Source: JBDKGH01 sp039798265 (GTDB lineage: Bacteria; Bacteroidota; Bacteroidia; Flavobacteriales_D; Sanyastnellaceae). From it: DNA of 61,069 nucleotides. Location of the stretch: positions 1 to 61,069 of the forward strand of contig JBDKGH010000061.1 of assembly GCA_039798265.1 (NCBI GenBank), in the 5' to 3' direction. Position numbers and translations under genes: made by a program. The notes under the pieces are model-generated. The model did not search any database. It saw only the letters and a program-made list of their open reading frames with translations, and was not told where the DNA came from. Every line of letters begins with the position of its first letter. Position 1 is the first letter of the stretch. This document shows, piece after piece, positions 1 to 8,082 of this stretch.

Positions 1-16
1 CTCTTTCAAAAAAGTT

Positions 17-904
17 TTAAAAAAATAGTGCGTGCCATTTCACAGTTCCATCATTTCGCACTTCTAAAGTTGGTGCCGGTATTTTTATGAAGCTTAAAAC
101 ATATGCTGTTTTCTTCATCCATTCTCTCGGCCACTTTACTTGATTCAAATCTGCATCAAAAGAAAAGTAGAATTCACGTGTGGGTTGAAAATTATTAACA
201 CTGTCAACGTTGATTTCTGCACGTGTCATTTCACGTGCTCCGTAACCAAAAGAAATATTCAACCACTTCGGGAAAACCGCGTCAGAAGCCAGAAAGCGCG
301 ATACGTTACATGATGCCCAATATGTTTGTGCATTGTAGTCTTTGAAAACGCGTTGTTGAAAATTACGACCTAATTGCGCAGAATTGAACTTTGCATAAGG
401 TGAGTTTTGGTAAGAAAATTTAAAACGTATGCGATTCTCTTTCCATAAAAGTTGTTGTGAAATATGAAGCATACTTCCACTGAAATTTGCGATTTGATCT
501 CCCCAAGAAAATCCCCATTGCGATGATCGTCCATCCAAATATTCGATACCAGTCATGTATAAAAATCCAACACCACCTCCGAGCCAAATACTTTTTTTAT
601 CATCATACCCTGCCCATTGCATCGCCCGTGTACCAAGCTCTCCAAGCATGTAGCAAGAAGTGAGATGTCCCACCTTATCCATTTGTAACCACTCACTATT
701 GTCATTGAAAAAATGAAAGGATGAACGAGGATAATCGGCATACCAAAGTTGATTGAGCGCAATGAGTGATGAAGTTGCGGCAACCGAAGAACTGGTCGCT
801 AAGAAAATTTTACGACGATGAAGCGAGTCGTTTTCATTTTGCGCAATTGCAAATTGAGGAAGACTAACTAGCAAAACTAAAAGTCGAAGGTGCGACCATT
901 TCAT
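17..904 (-). CDS. DUF2279 family protein
   Basis: Predicted exported protein of about 295 residues, function unknown. The open frame extends upstream to 967, but I start at the ATG at 904 because it begins a normal signal peptide (MKWSHLRLLVLLVSLPQFAIAQ, cleaved after AIAQ). The middle carries the features of DUF2279/YfiM-like proteins: a DKVGH segment (about residues 76-80), a glycine-rich stretch, and a YLDGRSSQWGFSWGD segment with conserved charged and aromatic residues. The C-terminal part is rich in alternating aromatic residues and ends in FF, which suggests outer-membrane or periplasmic location. It is divergent from the kinase gene at 994. A near-consensus -7 element on the minus strand lies at about 927-934. 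Family call fairly sure; function not known. Confidence 0.75.
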   Translation of the reverse strand: MKWSHLRLLVLLVSLPQFAIAQNENDSLHRRKIFLATSSSVAATSSLIALNQLWYADYPRSSFHFFNDNSEWLQMDKVGHLTSCYMLGELGTRAMQWAGYDDKKSIWLGGGVGFLYMTGIEYLDGRSSQWGFSWGDQIANFSGSMLHISQQLLWKENRIRFKFSYQNSPYAKFNSAQLGRNFQQRVFKDYNAQTYWASCNVSRFLASDAVFPKWLNISFGYGAREMTRAEINVDSVNNFQPTREFYFSFDADLNQVKWPREWMKKTAYVLSFIKIPAPTLEVRNDGTVKWHALFF

Positions 905-993
905 ATGCAAGTGTAAAAAAGAAAGTTCAAAACGTAACCTTCCGATCCTACTTCCGTTTACCAGCAATATTTGTCAACTAAAAGATTAGTAAA

Positions 994-3075
994 ATGCTGG
1001 GAATACTTTCCGGTGAAGGACAAATAAAAGGCTTATCCTATTATCGATTCATGAGCGCTCTGGCAATGGTTACCACTTTGGTAATCGGTCTGATCACTTG
1101 TGTAATCACACAACAGCCTAATGAGCTGATATGGGACAGACTTTTTATTTTTCTCTTCTCGACCGCCTTATATGTTTATGGATTTCAAAAATCCATTAAC
1201 CCTCGCGGATATACTTATATGGTATATCTCTTATTCTTTTTGATTACTACGCAGGCATTGTTTACTACTGTAGTCAATGACTTCAGCGTAGGGTATTTCT
1301 TTTTTACTTTTTTGATGATCCAGACATGTGCTCTTTCTTTTAGAAGAAAGGTACATGCCTATTTATACCTAATATACTGCTCGGCTTTTTTGCTTTTCGG
1401 AGTTTGGAAGATAGATGAGTTGCCATCAGAAACTCAATTTTCTCTTTCCTTATTAATAAGTATGGGTGTTTTATCCTACGGCATTTTCGCTTTTGTAAAA
1501 GATAATTTCATTTCTGATTTGAAGGTGCATCGCGATTTGCTGCGAGCCCTTACTAACAAAACAGAGAATGGGATATTTATAACCGATACGGTTGGTTTAA
1601 TCCTAGACTTTAATAGCCGAGCAGCCCAAATGTTCGGCTTCCAGGGCAATGACTTGATCGGAAAGGATTTTGCCATTTTGAGAAAAAACGATTTGACGGC
1701 AGAAGAAATAGCCGCTGGTTTGAACGATTTAGAGACGTCTGGATTTTGGAACAAACAAACCATATTGACCCGCAACGACGGCGAAGAGTTTCATGCATAT
1801 GTAAGTATTAGCTTGATAGAAAGAGGTAGCCAGCGATACTTGGTTTATCGTGTTCGCGATATTTCTGTCGCCAAAGCATTTGAAGTGGAGTTGGTCAGCG
1901 CAAAAGAACAAGCAGAAGAAGCGGTAAAGATCAAATCGCAGTTCTTGGCTACCATGAGTCATGAGATTCGAACACCATTGAACGGTGTGATTGGCATGGC
2001 GAGCTTGCTGCATTATACTGATCTGGATCAAATGCAAAAGGAATATGTAGATACCATACAACGAAGTGGACAGAGTTTGATGGTATTGATCAACGACATT
2101 CTCGATTTCTCGAAAATAGAAAGCGGGAAAATGAAAACCGAGAAAATCGAATGTGATCTTTTAGATACTGTTTTTGAAGTGGCTGATCTTCTTCGTCCGC
2201 ATGCCGAGTCGAAAGGAATTCAACTGGAAGTGCAATTTGGCAATGATATTCCCAAGTGCATACTTACTGACCCCAATCGATTGAAGCAAGTGCTGCTTAA
2301 TTTGATGGGTAATGCGATTAAGTTTACCTCGAAAGGAAAAGTACGGGTAACGTGCAAATGTGATTCGATCAATCTCAAGGACGGTATATTTAGAATAAGC
2401 ATTGAAGATAATGGTATAGGCATTCCGCTGGAGAAGCAGCATTTACTATTCCAGTCATTCTCTCAAGTGGATAGCAGCACCAGTCGCAAATTTGGTGGTA
2501 CAGGTTTAGGTCTTGCCATCAGCAAACAAATCGTCGAATTGCTTGGGGGTGAAATTGGCGTGAAGAGCGAGGAAGGAAAAGGATCAACCTTCTTCTTTAC
2601 CCTTCAATCTGAAATTGTAGACGAAGTGAAGATGATAGGTGAGTCCTCAGATCGTCCAAAAGTATTTGATACCTCAAAGGCTCATTTATTAGAAGTGCTG
2701 ATTGCTGAAGACAACATGGTGAATCAAAATGTACTTCGATATATGCTGGAAACAATGGGCGTGCGAGCGGATATTGCGTCTAATGGTGTGGAGGTATTGC
2801 AGAAAGTAAAAGATAATTCATACCATATTATATATATGGACGTTCAAATGCCGGATATGGATGGTATCGAGGCAACTCAAAAAATTAGGGAGATCTACGG
2901 CAAGGAAATTTGCATCGTGGCGCTTACGGCAAATTCGACACCCGAAGATAGGGATCGATGCCTAGAGGCTGGGATGGATGATTTTATCTCTAAGCCGTTT
3001 GTGCTTAGTCAGTTGCAAGAGTCTTTGCAGCGAATATTGGAGCAATTAGACGATAAATTGGAGGAAGCCGCATAA
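994..3075 (+). CDS. hybrid sensor histidine kinase (membrane, PAS, HisKA, HATPase, receiver)
   Basis: 693-residue membrane sensor kinase. Residues 1-165 hold about six hydrophobic segments with short loops, an integral membrane sensor region. A PAS-like domain follows (about 180-295), then a short coiled coil and the HisKA box with the phospho-accepting His323 (MSHEIRTPLNG). The ATPase domain has the N box (NLMGNAIKFTS), G1 (DNGIG) and G2 (GGTGLGLAIS). The C-terminal receiver (about 570-690) has the acidic pair in IAEDN, phospho-acceptor Asp616 in MDVQMPDMDG, and the conserved Lys in ISKPF, so it should be active. No DNA-binding regulator lies beside it. It is followed after 64 nt by a second hybrid kinase that has its own promoter-like element. 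An AATATTTG near-match to the -7 consensus lies at 966-973. Signal sensed: unknown. Confidence 0.92.
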   Translation: MLGILSGEGQIKGLSYYRFMSALAMVTTLVIGLITCVITQQPNELIWDRLFIFLFSTALYVYGFQKSINPRGYTYMVYLLFFLITTQALFTTVVNDFSVGYFFFTFLMIQTCALSFRRKVHAYLYLIYCSAFLLFGVWKIDELPSETQFSLSLLISMGVLSYGIFAFVKDNFISDLKVHRDLLRALTNKTENGIFITDTVGLILDFNSRAAQMFGFQGNDLIGKDFAILRKNDLTAEEIAAGLNDLETSGFWNKQTILTRNDGEEFHAYVSISLIERGSQRYLVYRVRDISVAKAFEVELVSAKEQAEEAVKIKSQFLATMSHEIRTPLNGVIGMASLLHYTDLDQMQKEYVDTIQRSGQSLMVLINDILDFSKIESGKMKTEKIECDLLDTVFEVADLLRPHAESKGIQLEVQFGNDIPKCILTDPNRLKQVLLNLMGNAIKFTSKGKVRVTCKCDSINLKDGIFRISIEDNGIGIPLEKQHLLFQSFSQVDSSTSRKFGGTGLGLAISKQIVELLGGEIGVKSEEGKGSTFFFTLQSEIVDEVKMIGESSDRPKVFDTSKAHLLEVLIAEDNMVNQNVLRYMLETMGVRADIASNGVEVLQKVKDNSYHIIYMDVQMPDMDGIEATQKIREIYGKEICIVALTANSTPEDRDRCLEAGMDDFISKPFVLSQLQESLQRILEQLDDKLEEAA

Positions 3076-3111
3076 AGCTTCATGCAACATAAGGGATGCA
3101 TTTTTTGTTTG

Positions 3112-3119
3112 TACCTTTG
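3112..3119 (+). promoter_or_regulatory. -7 promoter element (TAnnTTTG) for the second hybrid kinase
   Basis: TACCTTTG is an exact match to the Bacteroidota -7 consensus TAnnTTTG and ends 20 nt before the ATG at 3140. No clear -33 TTG at the usual spacing. Its presence in the 64-nt gap suggests that the second kinase can be transcribed separately from the first. Confidence 0.55.
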
Positions 3120-3139
3120 TAGAGTAGCGCAAAAGCAAG

Positions 3140-5335
3140 ATGAGTTCCCCGGCAATTAAAAAAATACGATACCGTATCATTTTCGTCCTGACCGTGATGT
3201 TTATCGCCGTCGGGATTTTTGCTGCTTATCAGGCGAGTAATCGACATGAGGTATTTGCAGCCAAAGTTGCTTTGGCTACTCGTCAAAAGGCGTTGGCGGA
3301 GGAAATGTCGAAATCCATGCTCATCATTGCTAATCGTAATCTCGCTCAGGAAGAGGTAACCGCCGAAGTGGAGCATTTTCGCCTGATTACCGATAAATAT
3401 GACAATGCTCAACGCGCTCTAGTGAGCGGAAGTGAAATGTTCGGTATTCAAGAGGCGAATAATGAAACGGTTCAGCGCATGCTGCAAGAGCTCTCTACCG
3501 ATTACATTTCTTTTCGCGATACCGCGCTTTCTTTAATAGAGAATCCTACCCAGTTTACTACAGCTCAGGCAATGGCCGTACAAGGTCAACTTACCCGTTA
3601 TACCGATGGTATGAATAACGTGGTGGGTGAATACATGGAGGAAGGCTCATCCGAATTCATGAAGTTTAAATGGATGTCTTTCGCTGCTGGTTTATTTTCT
3701 CTGTTCTGTTTATTCCTGATCCCTCGTTTAGGTATTCGCCCTTATGCTAAAGCGTTCGAAGAGTTTGAAGAAAAGCTCGAGAAGATGGAGGAAGAGGTGG
3801 AGCAGGCGAATCAAGCCAAACGAGAGTTCCTCAGTAATATGAGTCATGAAATAAGAACACCTCTAAATGGTGTAATTGGCATGACCGAACTGTTAGCCAA
3901 AACCAAATTGGACGATGAACAGACCAGCTATGTGCGCAATGTGAATAATAGCGCGCTCAATTTGCTAGATGTAGTCAATGATATTCTTGATTTTACTCAA
4001 CTCGATGCAGGTCAAATAGAACTTCAAAAAGAGAAATTTCATTTACCTGATTGCTTAGATCAAATCATCGAAACCATGCGCCCACTGGCTCATAGTAAAA
4101 AGTTGGAGTTGATGAGCGATGTAGATCCGGAGTTGCCCGTTGAATTGATACAAGATGAACGCCGAGTGCGTCAAGTATTGGTGAACCTAATCAACAATGC
4201 AATCAAGTTTACCGAAAAAGGAGAAATTTTGATCCGCGCTGAATTGGTGAATCGCGCAGCGGACTTTGTTCAAATAAAATTCACGGTGAAAGACACCGGT
4301 ATTGGCATTCCAGAATCTCAAGTCAAGCATTTGTTTGAGTCGTTTTCTCAAGGGGATACCGTTGTTAATCGGAAGTTTGGTGGTGTCGGTTTAGGTCTGG
4401 CCATTTCGAAACAATTGGTCAATAATTTAGGCGGTCGTATTGGTTTGGAAAGCCGATTAGGACAAGGTTCTACCTTCTTTTTTACCATCGTTGCGGAAAC
4501 TTCTGATGTGTCTCAGCAGGCCAAAATCAGTGTATTGAATGGTTTGAAAGCATTGGTGGTGGATGATAATAAAACCAACTTGAAAATTTTGGTGAAGCAG
4601 CTGTCTGCATGGGGTATTCAAGCTACGCCATTTAATAGTCCTGACTTGGTACCAGAGGTGTTGAATAGTCTGTCCAAGTTTGATTTCTGTGTAATGGATA
4701 TGCAGATGCCCGATATGGATGGGAAGGCATTAGCAGGCATGATACGCCGTCAGTTTTCAGCGGAACAAATGCCGATCATTGCTATGAGCTCTGTAGATCG
4801 CCATTTGGTAGATCATAAGGGCGATTTATATAATGCCTATTTGACCAAGCCAATCCGTCAAGGTCGTTTGCTTGATTGCATCATTGATGTCTTGAATTTG
4901 AGTCAGCTTGCACTCAATAAAGAATCGGTTAAACGGGGCAATAATGAGGTGCCTTCTTCTCTGAAGCACATGAAAGTATTGGTGGCTCAAAACAATGATT
5001 TGCACCGCGCGGTTTCCGCTCGAACGCTGCAAATGATGGGCTATTCTTTTGATAGCGTAAAAACCGGTACGGAGGTATTAGAAAAGTCAAGAAAGACGGA
5101 TTACGATCTCATCATCATGGACATTGAGCTTCCCGAAATGAATGGAGTGGAAACCGTAAAACGCTTGAAGCGCCTTACAGGAAAAAATGATTTACCGATC
5201 ATCTTAGGCATTACCGAGAATCAAAATCAGAACAAGCAAGAATGCATTCAGGCTGGTATGGACGAAGTCGTTTCTGAACCCATCGATGTGGATGCGCTTC
5301 AGACAAAAATCAATTACTGGCTCGACTCTGAATAG
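3140..5335 (+). CDS. hybrid histidine kinase with PilJ-like sensor and two receivers
   Basis: 731 residues. A transmembrane helix (about 12-32) precedes a periplasmic helical region with a RQKALAEEMSK segment resembling the P-box of PilJ/NarX-type sensors, then a second helix (about 172-192) and a coiled coil. HisKA has His236 in MSHEIRTPLNG; the ATPase domain shows NLINNAIKFTE, DTGIGIP and GGVGLGLAIS. Receiver 1 (about 455-575) is complete: VDDN, Asp520 in MDMQMPDMDG, and Lys in TKPI. Receiver 2 (about 610-728) keeps Asp661 (MDIELPEMNG) but has VAQNN where the acidic pair should be and SEPID where the Lys-Pro should be, so it may not be phosphorylated normally. The start is chosen from the short basic N-terminus and the promoter element 20 nt upstream. 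Likely a phosphorelay kinase; partner unknown. Confidence 0.92.
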   Translation: MSSPAIKKIRYRIIFVLTVMFIAVGIFAAYQASNRHEVFAAKVALATRQKALAEEMSKSMLIIANRNLAQEEVTAEVEHFRLITDKYDNAQRALVSGSEMFGIQEANNETVQRMLQELSTDYISFRDTALSLIENPTQFTTAQAMAVQGQLTRYTDGMNNVVGEYMEEGSSEFMKFKWMSFAAGLFSLFCLFLIPRLGIRPYAKAFEEFEEKLEKMEEEVEQANQAKREFLSNMSHEIRTPLNGVIGMTELLAKTKLDDEQTSYVRNVNNSALNLLDVVNDILDFTQLDAGQIELQKEKFHLPDCLDQIIETMRPLAHSKKLELMSDVDPELPVELIQDERRVRQVLVNLINNAIKFTEKGEILIRAELVNRAADFVQIKFTVKDTGIGIPESQVKHLFESFSQGDTVVNRKFGGVGLGLAISKQLVNNLGGRIGLESRLGQGSTFFFTIVAETSDVSQQAKISVLNGLKALVVDDNKTNLKILVKQLSAWGIQATPFNSPDLVPEVLNSLSKFDFCVMDMQMPDMDGKALAGMIRRQFSAEQMPIIAMSSVDRHLVDHKGDLYNAYLTKPIRQGRLLDCIIDVLNLSQLALNKESVKRGNNEVPSSLKHMKVLVAQNNDLHRAVSARTLQMMGYSFDSVKTGTEVLEKSRKTDYDLIIMDIELPEMNGVETVKRLKRLTGKNDLPIILGITENQNQNKQECIQAGMDEVVSEPIDVDALQTKINYWLDSE

Positions 5336-5344
5336 TCATTCAGA

Positions 5345-6373
5345 TTATCGTCGGGTTCCGCGATCGTTCAAATACTTTTGATATTCTGCAGCGTATTGCA
5401 AATGTTGCTGATACGTCTTAGAGAAATTATGTTTCCCCGTTCCTCCCGCCTGAGCACACATATATATATAGTCGTGTGTTTCGTAGTTCAAAACGGCATC
5501 TAAGTATTTTGCATCAGCAAAGGAAATAGGTCCCGGCGGAAGTCCCTTGTTTACGTAAGTATTGTATGGAGAATTCGTCTGTAGGTCCGAGTGTAACACG
5601 CGGTTGATGCCAAAAAGATTATTGGCAAAAACCACTGTAGGGTCCGATTGAAGCAGCATTCCCATTTTCAAACGATTGAAGTATAATCCCGCAATTCGTG
5701 GAGCTTCTTCCATGTTGGCAGTTTCACCTTTAACGATAGAGGCTAAAGTGGCTACCTCGTTTTCACCTAGGCCCATAGCGGCGGCTTTTGTTTTTTTATC
5801 GGCAGTCCAGTATATTGTTTTCACCGTCTGCATTCGCTGCAGTACATCGTTGGGTTTTACTGTCCAAAGGAATTCATACGAGTCACCAATAAACAGAGCG
5901 GGCAGGGTATAGAGGTCGCAGTTATAAGCGGTCAATACACTGTCTGAAGTGAAATAATGAATGTAAGTGGTAGAGTCAAGCTCGGTCGTTGAGGCCAATC
6001 GTCCTGCGAGCTGATAGATGTTTTTTAAATCATCAAAGCGGATGGTAATGGCTTCTTGATTTCCAGAGCGTAGTAGATTGATCATTTCATTGTTACTCAT
6101 ACCGGCTTTGATGCGGTATCGACCAGGTTTTGGTTGATCAAACTTTTTTAGTTTGGCCACTAAATCGAAGCTTTTGCTCGATTGGATAATACCTTGTTCG
6201 CTTAGCCGATCTTTTAGTTGTTGATGGGAAAAATGAGAGGGTATATATAGGAGCTTAGAAGAATCGGCGAATGCTGTATTGGAGCCAAAAATCTGGGAGT
6301 ATCCCACTACAGAAAATAGAATGAGCAATCCGAGTATTGCAAAAAGGCTTATGCGCCACCACTTATTTTTCAT
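5345..6373 (-). CDS. mltG: endolytic murein transglycosylase MltG (YceG family)
   Basis: 342 residues. Inner-membrane lytic transglycosylase that cuts nascent glycan strands and terminates their elongation. One N-terminal transmembrane helix (about 5-25) is followed by a LysM-like region (about 40-115) and the catalytic YceG domain. Conserved family segments are ASIVKGETANMEEA, which holds the catalytic glutamate, YFNRLKMGMLLQSDPTV, and the C-terminal NTYVNKGLPPGPIS. Length is typical. Its ATG overlaps the stop of the upstream GNAT gene by 4 nt (ATGA), so the three genes from 7237 down to 5345 look like one operon. The gene converges with the kinase gene, with only 9 nt between stops and no terminator visible. 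Confidence 0.93.
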   Translation of the reverse strand: MKNKWWRISLFAILGLLILFSVVGYSQIFGSNTAFADSSKLLYIPSHFSHQQLKDRLSEQGIIQSSKSFDLVAKLKKFDQPKPGRYRIKAGMSNNEMINLLRSGNQEAITIRFDDLKNIYQLAGRLASTTELDSTTYIHYFTSDSVLTAYNCDLYTLPALFIGDSYEFLWTVKPNDVLQRMQTVKTIYWTADKKTKAAAMGLGENEVATLASIVKGETANMEEAPRIAGLYFNRLKMGMLLQSDPTVVFANNLFGINRVLHSDLQTNSPYNTYVNKGLPPGPISFADAKYLDAVLNYETHDYIYMCAQAGGTGKHNFSKTYQQHLQYAAEYQKYLNDRGTRR

Positions 6374-6873
6374 AAGGTAGTCGAATGAACAAATTTGATC
6401 ACGCGGCGATCTTTAAAATAAGAAACACCGGTGGGTTTAAAGTTACATTTTTCAAAAATGCGAATACTCGCATGGTTATCGGGGTGGATGATACACTCCA
6501 ATTGATGGAGGCGTAAATCAACGGTTGCAAAGGTAACCAGAGCGTTTAAAGCCTCAAATCCAAATCCTCTATTACGGTAGGTGGGGTTTCCAATTAGGAT
6601 TCCAATACCCGCTTTTTTTAAATGAGCATTAAAGTCGAAAAGGTCCACAGCCCCGATGACATCATCGGTATTTCGATCACAAATCATGAGTCGCAGCTGA
6701 CTATTTTCCCAAAGATCATTGCTCTGTTCTATGTAATAGAGGATATCTTCTAGCGTAAAGGGTCCCTTGGTTTCTGTGACTTCCCAAAGGGACGGATCAT
6801 TTTCCCACTCCAGTATTTGAGGAGCATCAGACCGTAAAACCGGACGGAGGTACAGATTTTTACTCGATATCAT
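6370..6873 (-). CDS. GNAT family N-acetyltransferase (RimJ/RimL type)
   Basis: 167 residues covering one complete GNAT fold. The acetyl-CoA-binding loop corresponds to GNPTYRNRGFGFEAL (the R/Q-x-x-G-x-G/A motif), followed by the LHQLECIIHPDNHASIRIFEKCNF segment characteristic of the RimJ/RimL branch, in which Asn and Phe shape the acceptor site. The substrate could be a protein N-terminus, an amino sugar or a small amine; the sequence does not decide. It lies between a CoA-binding protein gene (1-nt gap) and mltG (4-nt overlap), so all three are probably co-transcribed. Confidence 0.87.
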   Translation of the reverse strand: MISSKNLYLRPVLRSDAPQILEWENDPSLWEVTETKGPFTLEDILYYIEQSNDLWENSQLRLMICDRNTDDVIGAVDLFDFNAHLKKAGIGILIGNPTYRNRGFGFEALNALVTFATVDLRLHQLECIIHPDNHASIRIFEKCNFKPTGVSYFKDRRVIKFVHSTTL

Positions 6874-6874
6874 A

Positions 6875-7237
6875 TCAATACTGATCGCTCGCTAGAAGCA
6901 CCAAGGTGCAGGCTTCAGTGGTTTCAATTCCCGCTTGAGCTGCCATTTTCTCCAAAGTTGGATTTTCTGTACCAGGGTTGAAAATAATCCTTTTGGGCTT
7001 TAAATCTAGGATCTGTTGATACCATGCTTCTTGATTGCCTGGATTGAGGTAAAGTGTTACCGTATCAATCTCCTGGTTTTCGGGAAGCTTAGTATTGATA
7101 GGGGTTTCGTTGATGATTCCCTCACGCTGGCCTACGGCAAAAACAGGGTGGCCATGTTGCACCAATCGCTCTGTGGCAAGGTAAGAATAGCGGTCAGATT
7201 TTGGGCTGGCCCCGAGTATGATGGTCGTTTTTTTCAT
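6875..7237 (-). CDS. CoA-binding domain protein (YccU-like)
   Basis: 120-residue single-domain protein of the CoA_binding (Rossmann) family. It begins with beta-strand TTIILGASPKSDRYS, the nucleotide-binding loop of the family, and ends with the conserved NPGTENPTLEKMAAQAGIE and TEACTLVLL segments. Related proteins are the N-terminal domain of ADP-forming acyl-CoA synthetases and the stand-alone YccU; the physiological role of the latter is not established. First gene of the minus-strand trio with the GNAT enzyme and mltG. A one-mismatch -7 element (minus strand, 7253-7260) lies 15 nt upstream of the ATG, back to back with the polysaccharide operon promoter. Confidence 0.85.
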   Translation of the reverse strand: MKKTTIILGASPKSDRYSYLATERLVQHGHPVFAVGQREGIINETPINTKLPENQEIDTVTLYLNPGNQEAWYQQILDLKPKRIIFNPGTENPTLEKMAAQAGIETTEACTLVLLASDQY

Positions 7238-7288
7238 TTTTCAATCCTTATGCAAATATGAGAAGAACCAAGGAACCTGCGAATTGCT

Positions 7289-7296
7289 TAAATTTG
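7289..7296 (+). promoter_or_regulatory. -7 promoter element for the polysaccharide export operon
   Basis: TAAATTTG is an exact TAnnTTTG. It lies 24 nt before the preferred ATG at 7321 and only 6 nt before an earlier in-frame ATG at 7303. Transcription would begin close to 7303, which is one reason for preferring the start at 7321. Confidence 0.55.
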
Positions 7297-7320
7297 TGAA
7301 AAATGTTACTTACGCATTCC

Positions 7321-8079
7321 ATGAAACTAACCGTGTGGTTGGCTGCGGCCTTCGCTCTTTTGATAAGCTCTTGTAGTATCAACAAAAACCTGATGTTCAA
7401 AACGGATGACGATTTTGCGTTCGATACGCTCAATTTGGACTCGTCCCGATATGAATACCTCATTTCTCCAGATGATATCTTGGCCATTGAAATCTACACC
7501 AATGAAGGTTCCATGATTCTTGAATTTACAACCAGTAGCATCAACCGTCCTGTGAACTTATCTCGCCCTGATATCACCTATGTAGTGGATAAAACAGGAC
7601 ACGTAGAGTTGCCAGGTATTGGAAGCCAAAAGGTAGCTGGTATGACCATCCGTGAGGCTCAAAAATTTCTAGAAGATGCCTATGTGTTTCAGTTCAATAA
7701 ACCGTTCTGCATCATACGCGTGATCAATAGACGCGTGCTCGTTTTCAGTGGTTCGGGTAGTGAAGGTTTGGTGGTGCCACTATTGAACCCAAATGTCAGT
7801 GTTATTGAAGCACTGGCTTTGTCGGGTGGTATTCGTGAACGAGGAAATTCTTCAAAAGTAAAGTTGATTCGTAGCCAAAATGAAGGCAAAGACGAAGTGT
7901 ATATTATGGATCTTTCTACCATTGAAGGTATTCAATATGCAAGTATGCCTGTTCAAGCAGGTGATATCATATATGTTGAACCGACGCCACAAGTTCCAAC
8001 GGAAATCTTGAAAGATGCACAGCCCTTCTTTCAGCTCATTACTGGTTTAGGGGTGATATACGCCATTATTACTCGATAG
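7321..8079 (+). CDS. polysaccharide export outer-membrane lipoprotein (Wza-like)
   Basis: 252-residue lipoprotein, probably the outer-membrane export channel for a surface polysaccharide. I start at 7321 because MKLTVWLAAAFALLISSC is an ideal lipoprotein signal with the lipid-accepting Cys18; an upstream in-frame ATG at 7303 would add six residues. A Poly_export domain (about residues 45-125: YLISPDDILAIEIYTNEG) is followed by an SLBB domain (VLVFSGSGSEGLVVPLLNPNVSVIEALALSGG). A hydrophobic C-terminal segment is consistent with the membrane-spanning helix of Wza. First gene of a plus-strand operon, with the Wzc-like kinase 3 nt downstream, the usual Wza-Wzc pair. Confidence 0.9.
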   Translation: MKLTVWLAAAFALLISSCSINKNLMFKTDDDFAFDTLNLDSSRYEYLISPDDILAIEIYTNEGSMILEFTTSSINRPVNLSRPDITYVVDKTGHVELPGIGSQKVAGMTIREAQKFLEDAYVFQFNKPFCIIRVINRRVLVFSGSGSEGLVVPLLNPNVSVIEALALSGGIRERGNSSKVKLIRSQNEGKDEVYIMDLSTIEGIQYASMPVQAGDIIYVEPTPQVPTEILKDAQPFFQLITGLGVIYAIITR

Positions 8080-8082
8080 AAC

